A stretch of 64,000 nt of DNA from CAWBXL01 sp963837365 (lineage in GTDB: Bacteria; Acidobacteriota; Terriglobia; Terriglobales; Acidobacteriaceae): the NCBI GenBank assembly GCA_963837365.1, contig CAWIMW010000001.1, positions 496,001-560,000 on the forward strand. Reading direction: 5' to 3'. Below the pieces are notes generated by a model. It was not told where the DNA came from. It saw only the letters and a list, made by a program, of their open reading frames with translations, and searched no databases. Shown here piece after piece: positions 1 to 7,076 of the stretch. The translations under genes were made by a program, and so were the position numbers. Position 1 is the first letter of the stretch. Each line of letters begins with the position of its first letter.

Positions 1-534
1 TCAGTGCCGCCACAACCTGCGCCCATACAGGCACGCGGAGGAAGACCATCAATCTTTACGGTCGCTCGACCCAATGTGCTAATCACTCCATACGACGTAC
101 CGCATGGAGTGAACTCAAGTCCCGACATCCATGCTCCCACGATTCCCGGATCGGGGTGGTCAGGACCCAGTGGGATAAGAGAAGGAATATTAGGAATCGC
201 TCAGGTAATAACGATTCCATCTCGTCCGACAGCACCGCCGCCCACGAAGCCAGTAATCGTATCGCGCATGATGGAGGGAAGTCTTATTCACAGGGTCGAG
301 CCGGCTTATCCACCATTGGCGATCACCGCACGCGTTCAGGGCACAGTAATACTCGAAGCGGTGATCGGTCGTGATGGCATTGTAAAAAACCTTCAGGCGG
401 TAAGTGGCCATCCATTACTTGTGCCCGCCGCTATCAATGCAGTGAACCAATGGCGTTACCGGCCATACCTGCTCAACGGAGTGCCCGTTGAAGTTGAAAC
501 ACACGTCACCGTGAATTTCATCTTGTCAAGATGA
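1..534 (+). CDS. TonB C-terminal domain protein (5' partial)
   Basis: The open frame runs in from the left edge, so the true start lies outside the window. The visible part has a Pro-rich, low-complexity stretch of about 95 residues and then a C-terminal TonB fold. The latter shows the usual elements: a YPPLAITARVQGTV strand, a VIGRDGIVKN turn, then AINAVNQWRYRPYLLNG and a closing VNFILSR strand. Proteins of this family bridge the periplasm and contact outer-membrane receptors to deliver proton-motive energy. Many acidobacterial copies are found in sensor or secreted proteins rather than true TonB, and the missing N-terminus prevents a choice. No ExbB or ExbD gene is visible nearby. Confidence 0.75.
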   Translation, partial: SVPPQPAPIQARGGRPSIFTVARPNVLITPYDVPHGVNSSPDIHAPTIPGSGWSGPSGIREGILGIAQVITIPSRPTAPPPTKPVIVSRMMEGSLIHRVEPAYPPLAITARVQGTVILEAVIGRDGIVKNLQAVSGHPLLVPAAINAVNQWRYRPYLLNGVPVEVETHVTVNFILSR

Positions 535-596
535 GCAATCGGCGGGGATTAGATCGAGGTAGCACCGCGGTAACCTGCTTCCTCAGCTATCCCCGC

Positions 597-602
597 TATA
601 AT
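597..602 (+). promoter_or_regulatory. -10 element of alr, close to the start codon
   Basis: A perfect TATAAT ends only 8 nt before the GTG start at 611. If it is used, transcription would begin at or within a few bases of the start codon, giving a leaderless or nearly leaderless mRNA. No convincing -35 hexamer is seen at 16-18 bp. This is inference from sequence only. Confidence 0.4.
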
Positions 603-610
603 CCCCTGTA

Positions 611-1777
611 GTGGCTACTGTCGAAATTCAGCGTCGTACAGCAACTCGTCCCACCTGGGCCGAAGTTTCCCTGGACAACTTGCGCCATAACTTCCGTGTG
701 GTCGAAAAGCATGTCGGCTCTGGCGTGACCGTGTGCGCTGTAGTCAAAGCCGATGCTTATGGCCACGGTGCGGTGGAGTGTGCCAAGGCGTTGGAAAGCG
801 AGGGGTCAGCCTGGTTTGGCGTTACATCTCTGGATGAAGCCATCCCCTTGCGTGACGCCGGCATTCGCGGACAGATCCTGCTGATGACCGGTTTCTGGCA
901 GGGCGAAGAAGAAGAAATCGTCCGCTTAAAGCTCACTCCCACCGTCTGGGAATCCTCGCAAGTCGAGCTGATTGAGAAAGCCGCGGCAACGCTCAATACC
1001 GAAGCGAAGGTTCATCTCAAGGTGGACACCGGCATGGGCCGGCTCGGCGTAGGAGTGGACGGCCTGTCAGCCTTATGCTCGACGCTCAAGTCATCGCCTC
1101 ATGTGGCTTGTGAGGGTCTGTCAACCCATCTGGCATCTTCGGAAATTCTTGACGCTCCTTCTGTGGAGGAGCAAATTGCCAACTTTGAAAGTGCGCGGCG
1201 GATTGTGAATGAAGCCGGACTGAAGCCCAAGTTCATCCATACCGCGAACACCGGCGCGGTGATCTCAAGGCCCGAGACTTGGAACAACATGGTCCGTCCG
1301 GGAATTGCTTTGTATGGATACCACCTGCCCTTTGAGCGCGCGGGAAGGGAAGTCAGCGGCAAGAAGCTGCGCCTTCCGGTAAAACCAGTCCTGACCTGGA
1401 AGACTCGTATCCTAGCTTTACGAGATGTGCACGCGAACCAGGCGCTGGGCTACGGCGGCATCTACGTCACCAAAGCCCCGGCGCGGGTTGCGGTCCTTCC
1501 CGTCGGGTATGCGGACGGGCTGAACCGGCACATCTCTTCTCATGGCCGGGTCATCGTCCGGGAAAACTTCGCGCCGATTGTAGGCCGCATCTCGATGGAT
1601 CTTACTTTGGTGGATGTCACAGGGCTGCCGGGAGTTGCGGTGGGAGACGAAGTGGTGCTTCTCGGCGCACTTGATGGACTAAGTGTGGATGCGCGTGTGC
1701 ATGCGACATTGGCCGATACGGTTGTCTATGAAATCTTGTGCGGTATTTCAAAACGCGTACCAAGAAGGCATGCGTAA
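611..1777 (+). CDS. alr: Alanine racemase
   Basis: PLP enzyme interconverting L- and D-alanine for peptidoglycan. At 388 residues it is of normal length. The N-terminal TIM barrel carries the PLP-lysine motif VVKADAYGHG with Lys46. The C-terminal beta domain contains ALGYGGIY, whose Tyr281 corresponds to the second catalytic base, and the family signature RPGIALYG lies between them. The start is GTG at 611. There is no Shine-Dalgarno site in front of it, but a TATAAT lies 8 nt upstream, so translation may be leaderless. The gene stands alone between the TonB-like gene and a repeat-bearing spacer. Confidence 0.95.
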   Translation: MATVEIQRRTATRPTWAEVSLDNLRHNFRVVEKHVGSGVTVCAVVKADAYGHGAVECAKALESEGSAWFGVTSLDEAIPLRDAGIRGQILLMTGFWQGEEEEIVRLKLTPTVWESSQVELIEKAAATLNTEAKVHLKVDTGMGRLGVGVDGLSALCSTLKSSPHVACEGLSTHLASSEILDAPSVEEQIANFESARRIVNEAGLKPKFIHTANTGAVISRPETWNNMVRPGIALYGYHLPFERAGREVSGKKLRLPVKPVLTWKTRILALRDVHANQALGYGGIYVTKAPARVAVLPVGYADGLNRHISSHGRVIVRENFAPIVGRISMDLTLVDVTGLPGVAVGDEVVLLGALDGLSVDARVHATLADTVVYEILCGISKRVPRRHA

Positions 1778-1786
1778 GCGGTTCCC

Positions 1787-1865
1787 GTGTGGAGACAAAG
1801 CTTGCCCTGTCTGTCCAGGATTTTTCTCGAGACCAAGACACGCGGGGCAAGCCCCGCCTTCACAC
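1787..1865. repeat. Palindromic intergenic repeat, family A, copy 1
   Basis: The unit begins GTGTGG and ends CACAC. Near its end is the palindrome GCGGGGCAAGCCCCGC (1842-1857); a degenerate partner (AAGCTTGCCCTG) lies near its start. A second, better preserved copy lies at 6701-6786 with the same outer and inner parts. It lies between alr and the next gene. It may act as an RNA hairpin or be a small dispersed element; nothing shows mobility. Confidence 0.6.
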
Positions 1866-1974
1866 AACCTGAATCGTTCAACGGGTAAAACTGGCTTGCG
1901 AATGCCTTAAAATCGCGCTTCGCTGCGCTTAGCACGACCGTTCGCCAAAAAATTGCTATATTTTTGACCAGAGC

Positions 1975-3096
1975 ATGCCTTCACGCTACGCCCAATGGAT
2001 GTACGAGTGGGAGACCCGACTTACCTCGGTGGACAATAACCGCGTGGTCCGTCCGCTGGAATGGGGGCTGGAATGGGCAAAACACTGGCCGTGCCGCAAT
2101 GGTTACGCTCCCGGGCATGTTCCCACCGATGCGGAAAAGTATCTCAGGGAATACAACGAGCGGATTATCGCCAACAGCGATGAGTTTTATTCGTATCGCG
2201 TTCCCCAAGATTTCCGCTTGGAACGCCGCGAAGTAAAAGTCCACAGCACTCGTGAAGTACCCGACGAAAAGTTAGAGCGCAAAGTGCGCGGCACTCACGC
2301 TGAGTTTCTCCGCTTCACCTCGCCGGTTCCCAGCCCGTACTCTGAAAACAATCTGGTGAATGCGCGCTGGTTCCCAAAAGCGGGCCGCCGGGCAGTAGTC
2401 CTGTTGCCGCATTGGAACTCGGATGCACTTGCGTACACATCACTGTGCCGCACGCTGAACTGGTTGGGGATCGCCGTCCTGCGCCTGACCATGCCGTATC
2501 ACGACATCCGTATGCCGGCTGAGATTCGCCGCGCCGACTATGCAGTTTCAGCCAACGTCGGACGCACGCTCGATGCCACCCGCCAAGGCGTAATTGATAT
2601 CCGCTGCTGTCTCGATTGGCTGGAGCAGCAGGGATATCAGCAACTGGGAATCGTCGGCACCAGCCTGGGCTCGTGCTTTGCATTTTTGGCGGCAGCGCAT
2701 GATCCGCGCATACGCATCGCTGCTTTTAACCACGCCTCTACCTACGTGTCGGACGTGGTCTGGCACGGGCAATCCACTCGCCACATTCGCAAAGGCCTCG
2801 AACCCTACATTGACGCCGATCGGTTGCGTGGACTATGGAGCGCCATCAGCCCCATGTCCTACTTCCACCAATTCGCCCGCTGGCCAAAAAAGTCTCTGAT
2901 CGTATATGCAAAATACGACATGACTTTCTTGCCTGAACTCTCCCGCCAGGCGATCCAGGCATTTGCCGGCCACGGCCTTGACCACAAAGTCGCGGTCTTG
3001 CCCTGCGGCCACTACACCACCGGCGAAACTCCCTACAAGTACATGGATGGATGGCAGTTGGTGTCCTTCCTGCGCACAGCTTTTGAAAGCATTTAA
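1975..3096 (+). CDS. Alpha/beta-hydrolase, ABHD18-like
   Basis: Predicted 373-residue alpha/beta hydrolase. The nucleophile elbow is GTSLGSCFAFLAA, with Ser in the centre of G-T-S-L-G. The early strand RAVVLLPHWNSDALAYTSLC carries the oxyanion region. Near the C-terminus are an Asp in KSLIVYAKYDMTFLP and a His in AVLPCGHYTTGETPY, which complete a plausible catalytic triad. The arrangement resembles the ABHD18 family, whose substrate is not established. No signal peptide is seen, so it is probably cytosolic. A TATATT at 1957-1962 lies 12 nt before the ATG and no Shine-Dalgarno site is visible. Confidence 0.75.
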   Translation: MPSRYAQWMYEWETRLTSVDNNRVVRPLEWGLEWAKHWPCRNGYAPGHVPTDAEKYLREYNERIIANSDEFYSYRVPQDFRLERREVKVHSTREVPDEKLERKVRGTHAEFLRFTSPVPSPYSENNLVNARWFPKAGRRAVVLLPHWNSDALAYTSLCRTLNWLGIAVLRLTMPYHDIRMPAEIRRADYAVSANVGRTLDATRQGVIDIRCCLDWLEQQGYQQLGIVGTSLGSCFAFLAAAHDPRIRIAAFNHASTYVSDVVWHGQSTRHIRKGLEPYIDADRLRGLWSAISPMSYFHQFARWPKKSLIVYAKYDMTFLPELSRQAIQAFAGHGLDHKVAVLPCGHYTTGETPYKYMDGWQLVSFLRTAFESI

Positions 3097-3103
3097 CCGT
3101 AGC

Positions 3104-3120
3104 GCCGGCATCTTGCCGGC
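3104..3120. repeat. Short GC palindrome, family B, copy 1
   Basis: GCCGGCA-TCT-TGCCGGC, perfect 7-bp arms around a 3-nt loop, just after the hydrolase stop codon. Related hairpins with a 3-nt loop occur at 9212-9230 and 38169-38185. No T-run follows, so it is not a standard terminator. Confidence 0.6.
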
Positions 3121-3192
3121 TGTCCACCGCCCCCGAGCCTGCCCTGACCTTACCGAAGGGAGCCGGCGAGGCGGCGCCGCGACGACCCTTGT

Positions 3193-3198
3193 TAGAAT
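3193..3198 (+). promoter_or_regulatory. -10-like element of rpiB
   Basis: TAGAAT ends 6 nt before the rpiB ATG at 3205. This spacing is expected for a leaderless transcript. No clear -35 is visible and the assignment is tentative. Confidence 0.35.
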
Positions 3199-3204
3199 GT
3201 CTAT

Positions 3205-3657
3205 ATGAAGATTGCCCTCGGCGCGGACCATGCCGGATTCGAACTCAAACAAAAGGTAAAAGGGTACTTGCAGCACAAGGGAATTACCGTGGATGACCGG
3301 GGTACGACATCCGCTGAGCCGGTGGACTATCCCGACTACGCGCGCCTGGTAGGCGAGGACGTGATCAACAAACGTGCCGATTTTGGCATATTGGTCTGCG
3401 GCAGCGGCATCGGCATGTCCATCGCTGCTAACAAACTCCCCGGCATTCGTGCGGTAAACGCGCATGACGAGACCGAAGCCCAGCTTGCCCGTGAACATAA
3501 CAACGCCAATGTGCTCACGCTGGCTGGAAGATTCATGGATGAAGCTACCGCTCAGAAAATTATTGATAAATGGCTGTGCACGTCTTTTGCGGGTGGCCGT
3601 CACGGGCGTCGAGTGGAAAAGATCGCCGAAATCGAGCGTGCGGAAGTGTCCCGTTGA
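3205..3657 (+). CDS. rpiB: Ribose-5-phosphate isomerase B
   Basis: RpiB/LacAB-type isomerase of the pentose phosphate pathway (ribulose 5-phosphate to ribose 5-phosphate). The 150 residues match the family length. The N-terminus MKIALGADHAGFELK carries the substrate-binding Asp-His pair. The active-site Cys65 lies in LVCGSGIGMSIAANK, followed by GIRAVNAHD and AREHNNANVLTLAGR, all conserved in the family. The last twenty or so residues (GGRHGRRVEKIAEIE) are the usual C-terminal helix. The next gene is glyA, after a spacer filled by a long inverted repeat. Confidence 0.95.
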   Translation: MKIALGADHAGFELKQKVKGYLQHKGITVDDRGTTSAEPVDYPDYARLVGEDVINKRADFGILVCGSGIGMSIAANKLPGIRAVNAHDETEAQLAREHNNANVLTLAGRFMDEATAQKIIDKWLCTSFAGGRHGRRVEKIAEIERAEVSR

Positions 3658-3698
3658 GGTTGGGAAGCCTCCTATGCCGAAATTGTACATTCCAACTT

Positions 3699-3802
3699 TT
3701 GTCATTCCGAAGCGCGGTTTTTGCGCGAGGAATCTGCTGCTCCCGCTTCGGCAGTCAAAAGCAGATTCCTCCTCGTCGCCACGCTCCTTGTCGGAATGAC
3801 AA
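3699..3802. repeat. Long imperfect inverted repeat between rpiB and glyA
   Basis: Outer arms TTGTCATTCCGA (3699-3710) and TCGGAATGACAA (3791-3802) are perfect complements. Inner arms AGGAATCTGCT (3728-3738) and AGCAGATTCCT (3760-3770) are also perfect. Together they can form a hairpin of about 100 nt with internal loops. The structure resembles a small non-coding dispersed repeat rather than a terminator. No second copy is visible in this window. Confidence 0.6.
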
Positions 3803-3823
3803 GTAGAATTTAGAGATCAAATT

Positions 3824-5110
3824 ATGAAAAACACCATGTCGCGTCCGATCCACGAAGTAGACCCCGAAATCGCCACCGCCATTGACAACGAAGCCCGCCG
3901 CCAGCACGAAGGCCTGGAGCTTATCGCTTCGGAAAACTTTGTAAGTGAAGCCGTGCTCGAAGCGGCCGGCTCGGTGTTTACCAATAAGTATGCGGAAGGC
4001 TACCCCGGCAAGCGTTACTACGGAGGCTGCGAGTTCACCGACGTGGTCGAGAATCTGGCCCGCGATCGCGCCAAGAAATTGTTTGGCGCGGAGTACGCCA
4101 ATGTGCAGCCACACGCCGGTTCCCAGGCCAACATGGAGGCCTACGCATCGGTGTTGCAGCCGGGTGACACCATCCTGGGCTTGAACCTGGCGCACGGTGG
4201 CCATCTTACCCACGGTCATCATCTGAACTTCTCCGGCAAGACCTATCGCATTGTTCCCTATGGCGTCACCAAGGAGACGGAAACTCTCGATTACGATGCG
4301 CTGGAAAAACTGGCCGAGACAGAGCATCCCAAGCTGATTGTCGGTGGTGGCAGCGCATATCCGCGGATCATTGATTTTTCCCGCATGCGGAAGATTGCCG
4401 ATAAAGTTGGCGCTCTATACATGGTAGATATGGCCCACTTCGCCGGCCTGGTCGCGGGAGGCGTACATCCATCTCCGGTGCCGCACGCTCAGATTGTGAC
4501 TTCGACTACCCATAAGACGCTGCGCGGCCCGCGCGCCGGCATGATTCTGGCCAAAGCGGAATACGGCGCGGCCATTGATAAAGTCGTTTTCCCCGGCATG
4601 CAAGGCGGCCCGCTGGTGCACATCATTGCGGCCAAGGCCATTTGCTTCCTTGAAGCTTCACAGCCTGAGTTCCATGACTACGCCCGCCAGGTTGTGGCCA
4701 ACGCCAAAGTTCTGGCAGAAACCCTCGCAGCGGAAGGCTTCCGCATCATCTCCGGAGGTACCGACACCCACCTCATGCTGGTGGATGTCTTCTCCAAAGG
4801 CATGTTGGGCAGCGAAGCCGAAAAAGCTTTAGGTGAAGCCGCCATCACCGTCAACAAAAACGCCATTCCCTTCGACACCAACCCGCCCATGAAGCCGAGC
4901 GGCATCCGCATCGGCAGTCCCGCCCTCACCACGCGCGGGATGAAGGAAGCCGAAATGCGTCAGGTCGGACGCTGGATTGCTGAGGCTTTGTCTAACCGAA
5001 CCGACACTTCGGTGCTGGCGAAGATCCGCAAGCAGGTGCTGGAGTTAGCTGAGTCATTCCCGCTTTATCCCGAACGCCGGGCCAAAGCCCAAGTAGAAGC
5101 CCGGGCATAA
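3824..5110 (+). CDS. glyA: Serine hydroxymethyltransferase
   Basis: PLP enzyme converting serine and tetrahydrofolate to glycine and 5,10-methylene-tetrahydrofolate. The length of 428 residues is normal. Visible family motifs are HEGLELIASENFVS near the N-terminus, NKYAEGYPGKRYYGG, the PLP-binding VDMAHFAGLVAGG, and TSTTHKTLRGPRAG with the Schiff-base Lys231. The C-terminus has IRIGSPALTTRGMKEAEM. Two in-frame ATGs are possible, at 3824 and 3836; neither has a clear Shine-Dalgarno site, and the second gives the commoner N-terminus. Confidence 0.97.
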   Translation: MKNTMSRPIHEVDPEIATAIDNEARRQHEGLELIASENFVSEAVLEAAGSVFTNKYAEGYPGKRYYGGCEFTDVVENLARDRAKKLFGAEYANVQPHAGSQANMEAYASVLQPGDTILGLNLAHGGHLTHGHHLNFSGKTYRIVPYGVTKETETLDYDALEKLAETEHPKLIVGGGSAYPRIIDFSRMRKIADKVGALYMVDMAHFAGLVAGGVHPSPVPHAQIVTSTTHKTLRGPRAGMILAKAEYGAAIDKVVFPGMQGGPLVHIIAAKAICFLEASQPEFHDYARQVVANAKVLAETLAAEGFRIISGGTDTHLMLVDVFSKGMLGSEAEKALGEAAITVNKNAIPFDTNPPMKPSGIRIGSPALTTRGMKEAEMRQVGRWIAEALSNRTDTSVLAKIRKQVLELAESFPLYPERRAKAQVEARA

Positions 5111-5153
5111 AGGCGTTGACCACCCTTAGGGTGCGCTCAGGGCAGGCTGCGGG

Positions 5154-5183
5154 CACAGAGTCACACAGAGGTACGACTCTGTG
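5154..5183 (+). terminator. Hairpin after glyA, weak terminator candidate
   Basis: CACAGAGTC (5154-5162) and GACTCTGTG (5175-5183) are perfect 9-bp arms around a 12-nt loop, followed by AACTTTTG. The U-tract is short and interrupted, so termination is possible but not certain. Confidence 0.4.
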
Positions 5184-5214
5184 AACTTTTGTGCTCCTGT
5201 GGTCTAATTCTCCC

Positions 5215-6411
5215 GTGAAGGTCGCGGTCGACATCCGGCGGATGAACGAGTTCGGCGTAGGCACTTATACGCGGAACGTGGTGCGTGCGTTGGGCCGGCT
5301 GGATCGCGAAAGTGAATACTATCTTCTAGGTTCGCTCGAAAGGGCCACTGAGATAGGTTTTCTTCCTCCGAATTTCAAAGTCATAAACCTGCGCCAACCG
5401 GAAACCCCGATTGCCGGCTACCTGGAATACCGGGCCACCGTGAGGCACCTCCGATGTGATTTGGTGCACATCCCGCACCTGTTCTGGATGCCACGCCATT
5501 TGCGCTGCCCGTATGTGATGACGGTGCACGATGTGCTGGAACACCTGTCCCACGCGCGTGGGCTTTCGGGGATGCGCCGAGCCCTGCACTTTAAATTGAC
5601 CCAGCAGGTGCTGCGCGGGGCATCGCGCATCTTTGCGGTTTCAACTTTCACCAAGAACGAGATCGTCAACCTGTTCGGCATTCCCGCCCGCCACATCGAG
5701 GTCATCTATAACGCGATCGATGAACGCTTCCTGCACGGTCACGCCAGCGAGGCTGACCGCAAGTTCCTGGCCGAGCGCTATCAGGTATCTTTTCCGTTCT
5801 TGCTGTACGCGGGAAGGATCAGTCCGCACAAAAATGTCGTTCGTATCATCGAGGCATTTTCTGCACTGAAGGCAGAGCTGGCAAAAGAGGACAAGTATCC
5901 AGACTTGAAGCTGATCATCATCGGAGATGAACTTTCCAAGAACCCCGACCTCCGCCGCACGGTAATCCGAGGGGGCGTGCAGAATGATGTCCGCTTCTTG
6001 GGGTTTGTTCCCATTGAAGTGCTGCGCGTGTTTTACGACGCGGCCAAGGTATTTGTGTTCCCATCGCTCTACGAAGGCTTCGGTCTTCCGCCGCTTGAAG
6101 CCATGGCCCACGGCACGCCGGTGCTGGCCTCCAACACCTCGTCACTACCGGAGGTGGTGGACAATGCCGCAGTCCTGGTCAATCCGGAAAATGTGTTTGA
6201 GATTATGCACGCGTTGCATCGTGTACTAACCGACCAGCCGCTGCGGGAGAAGTTAAAAAAACGCGGCTATGAGCAAGTGCAGAAATTTTCCTGGGACATC
6301 GCTGCCCGCGAACTGATCAATACCTATAAAGAAGTGGCAGGCGGGATGCGGTTCAAGCCACTGGTGCAGGATGAGCAGACCACCCAAATAGGGGTTGGCT
6401 GGGGCCGGTAA
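5215..6411 (+). CDS. Glycosyltransferase family 4 (GT-B fold)
   Basis: Transfers a sugar from a nucleotide-sugar donor in envelope polysaccharide or glycolipid synthesis; the acceptor is unknown. The N-terminal Rossmann-like half starts VAVDIRRMNEFGVGTYTRNV with the Gly-rich loop of GT4 enzymes. The C-terminal half has LLYAGRISPHKNVVRIIEAF and the donor-binding EX7E-type region VFPSLYEGFGLPPLEAMAHG. GTG at 5215 places the first strand directly at the start. An in-frame GTG at 5191 would add eight residues that do not fit the family. No partner gene is adjacent. Confidence 0.85.
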   Translation: MKVAVDIRRMNEFGVGTYTRNVVRALGRLDRESEYYLLGSLERATEIGFLPPNFKVINLRQPETPIAGYLEYRATVRHLRCDLVHIPHLFWMPRHLRCPYVMTVHDVLEHLSHARGLSGMRRALHFKLTQQVLRGASRIFAVSTFTKNEIVNLFGIPARHIEVIYNAIDERFLHGHASEADRKFLAERYQVSFPFLLYAGRISPHKNVVRIIEAFSALKAELAKEDKYPDLKLIIIGDELSKNPDLRRTVIRGGVQNDVRFLGFVPIEVLRVFYDAAKVFVFPSLYEGFGLPPLEAMAHGTPVLASNTSSLPEVVDNAAVLVNPENVFEIMHALHRVLTDQPLREKLKKRGYEQVQKFSWDIAARELINTYKEVAGGMRFKPLVQDEQTTQIGVGWGR

Positions 6412-6451
6412 TCTCCCTCAGTGTTTTCCTCTGTTTCACAGTGAAATTCAA

Positions 6452-6628
6452 CTAAGCTTTCAGCAAAGGCTGGCCCGGCGAAACCAAGCCCAGCTTGTGC
6501 AGTTTCGACTCCAGGCGACTCTTGTCTTGTGCGTTAGTGGCTTGGGTGTGGCGCTTCAGTAATTTGAGCACTTTTTCTTTACGGGTGCGGCGACGACGGA
6601 TCTCGGGACGGCGGCTAGGGGCTGACAT
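6452..6628 (-). CDS. Small basic protein of 58 residues
   Basis: The frame starts at ATG 6628 with AAGGAG about 11 nt upstream. It encodes a very basic peptide beginning MSAPSRRPEIRRRRTRKEK, then LKLLKRHTQATNAQDKSRL and ending GLVSPGQPLLKA. The Arg/Lys-rich start and helical middle suggest a nucleic-acid or ribosome contact, but this is inference. It resembles short conserved proteins of unknown function (DUF6800-like), from memory and not checked. A longer frame to 6697 has no better start. It faces the upstream GT4 gene. Confidence 0.65.
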   Translation of the reverse strand: MSAPSRRPEIRRRRTRKEKVLKLLKRHTQATNAQDKSRLESKLHKLGLVSPGQPLLKA

Positions 6629-6700
6629 GAATTCAATGGCTCCTTGAAGTATGTTTTTGTCTCGGTAAATTATAGTGGTACTTGAAGTTATTGCCAAATC

Positions 6701-6786
6701 GTGTGGAGGCGGGGCTTGCCCCGCATTAGCGGTTTGGGGAAATGAAAATCAAAAAAACAGGCAGACGGGGCAAGCCCCGTCCCCAC
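6701..6786. repeat. Palindromic intergenic repeat, family A, copy 2
   Basis: Two palindromes, GCGGGGCTTGCCCCGC (6709-6724) and ACGGGGCAAGCCCCGT (6765-6780), lie between outer GTGTGG and CCACAC ends, so the unit can also fold as one long hairpin. It matches the unit at 1787-1865. It sits just upstream of the cysteine-leader promoter. Confidence 0.65.
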
Positions 6787-6845
6787 ACAGCTAGTTTGCG
6801 ATCTATGGGATTCAAATTTCCGATGCCCCTAAATAAAACGTCATC

Positions 6846-6874
6846 TTGACAGGGGTTGGCTGCATCTCTAGTAT
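6846..6874 (+). promoter_or_regulatory. Promoter of the cysteine leader and siroheme/APS-reductase operon
   Basis: TTGACA (6846-6851) and TAGTAT (6869-6874) are separated by 17 bp, a near-ideal vegetative promoter. Transcription would start near 6881, about 5 nt before the leader ATG at 6886. The leader peptide would then be translated from an almost leaderless RNA; no Shine-Dalgarno site is visible. Confidence 0.65.
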
Positions 6875-6885
6875 CGGTAGCAATC

Positions 6886-6978
6886 ATGCAAGCTTTCCAC
6901 CAGACGATGTGCGCGTGTTGTTGTACTTGTTGTTGTACGCGTGTGTCCTCTGGCGCGGAAAGGCTACTGCTGACCTAA
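6886..6978 (+). CDS. Cysteine-rich leader peptide (30 residues)
   Basis: A short frame from ATG 6886 to TAA 6976-6978. It reads MQAFHQT, then MCACCCTCCCT, then an ordinary tail, so seven of the nine residues 9-17 are cysteine. Six of the seven Cys codons are TGT and one is TGC. The frame lies between a strong promoter and an intrinsic terminator, ahead of siroheme synthase and APS reductase, which feed sulfide to cysteine synthesis. The obvious role is to measure charged tRNA-Cys: the ribosome stalls here when cysteine is short. The peptide itself probably has no function after synthesis. Polycysteine leaders of this kind are known upstream of sulfur genes in mycobacteria; I know of none described in acidobacteria. 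Confidence 0.85.
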   Translation: MQAFHQTMCACCCTCCCTRVSSGAERLLLT

Positions 6979-7018
6979 GAATCCTCTAGAAACAGCACAA
7001 GATCAAGCCACCGCCAGA
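6900..7018 (+). promoter_or_regulatory. Alternative RNA pairings of the cysteine attenuator
   Basis: Three mutually exclusive pairings can be drawn. Region 1 (6900-6916) pairs with region 2 (6937-6953): 11 bp including G-U pairs, one C-C mismatch, then 5 bp, with six Cys codons in the 20-nt loop. Region 2 (6949-6955, TCTGGCG) pairs with region 3 (7012-7018, CGCCAGA): 7 bp, an antiterminator. Region 3 pairs with region 4 as the terminator. A ribosome stalled at the Cys codons covers region 1 and frees region 2 to capture region 3. Smooth translation to 6978 disrupts 2:3 and lets the terminator form. Pairings were drawn by eye; no free energies were computed. Confidence 0.7.
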
Positions 7019-7043
7019 TGACAACTCTGGCGGTGGTTTTTTT
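7008..7043 (+). terminator. Intrinsic terminator of the cysteine attenuator
   Basis: CCACCGCCAGA (7008-7018) and TCTGGCGGTGG (7026-7036) form a perfect 11-bp GC-rich stem with a 7-nt loop, followed at once by seven T residues (7037-7043). It ends 33 nt before the siroheme synthase ATG, so it must be read through for the operon to be expressed. Confidence 0.92.
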
Positions 7044-7076
7044 GTGCGTGTTTTTGGGGTTCGGGTTGAAAAGCAA

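Noticed and set aside
560..585. A T-box-like AGGTAGCACCGCG sequence before alr
   Set aside because: It differs from the T-box core where tRNA pairing is needed, and there is no room for stem I in the 76-nt spacer after the TonB gene.
5191..5214. An earlier GTG for the GT4 gene
   Set aside because: It adds eight residues before the first beta strand with no support.
6701..6786. Terminator for the minus-strand or plus-strand neighbour
   Set aside because: No T-run follows on either strand, and a second copy at 1787-1865 shows it is a repeat.
7044..7076. An earlier GTG for siroheme synthase
   Set aside because: It directly follows the terminator T-run and the added residues precede the conserved FPIFVKLAGR start.
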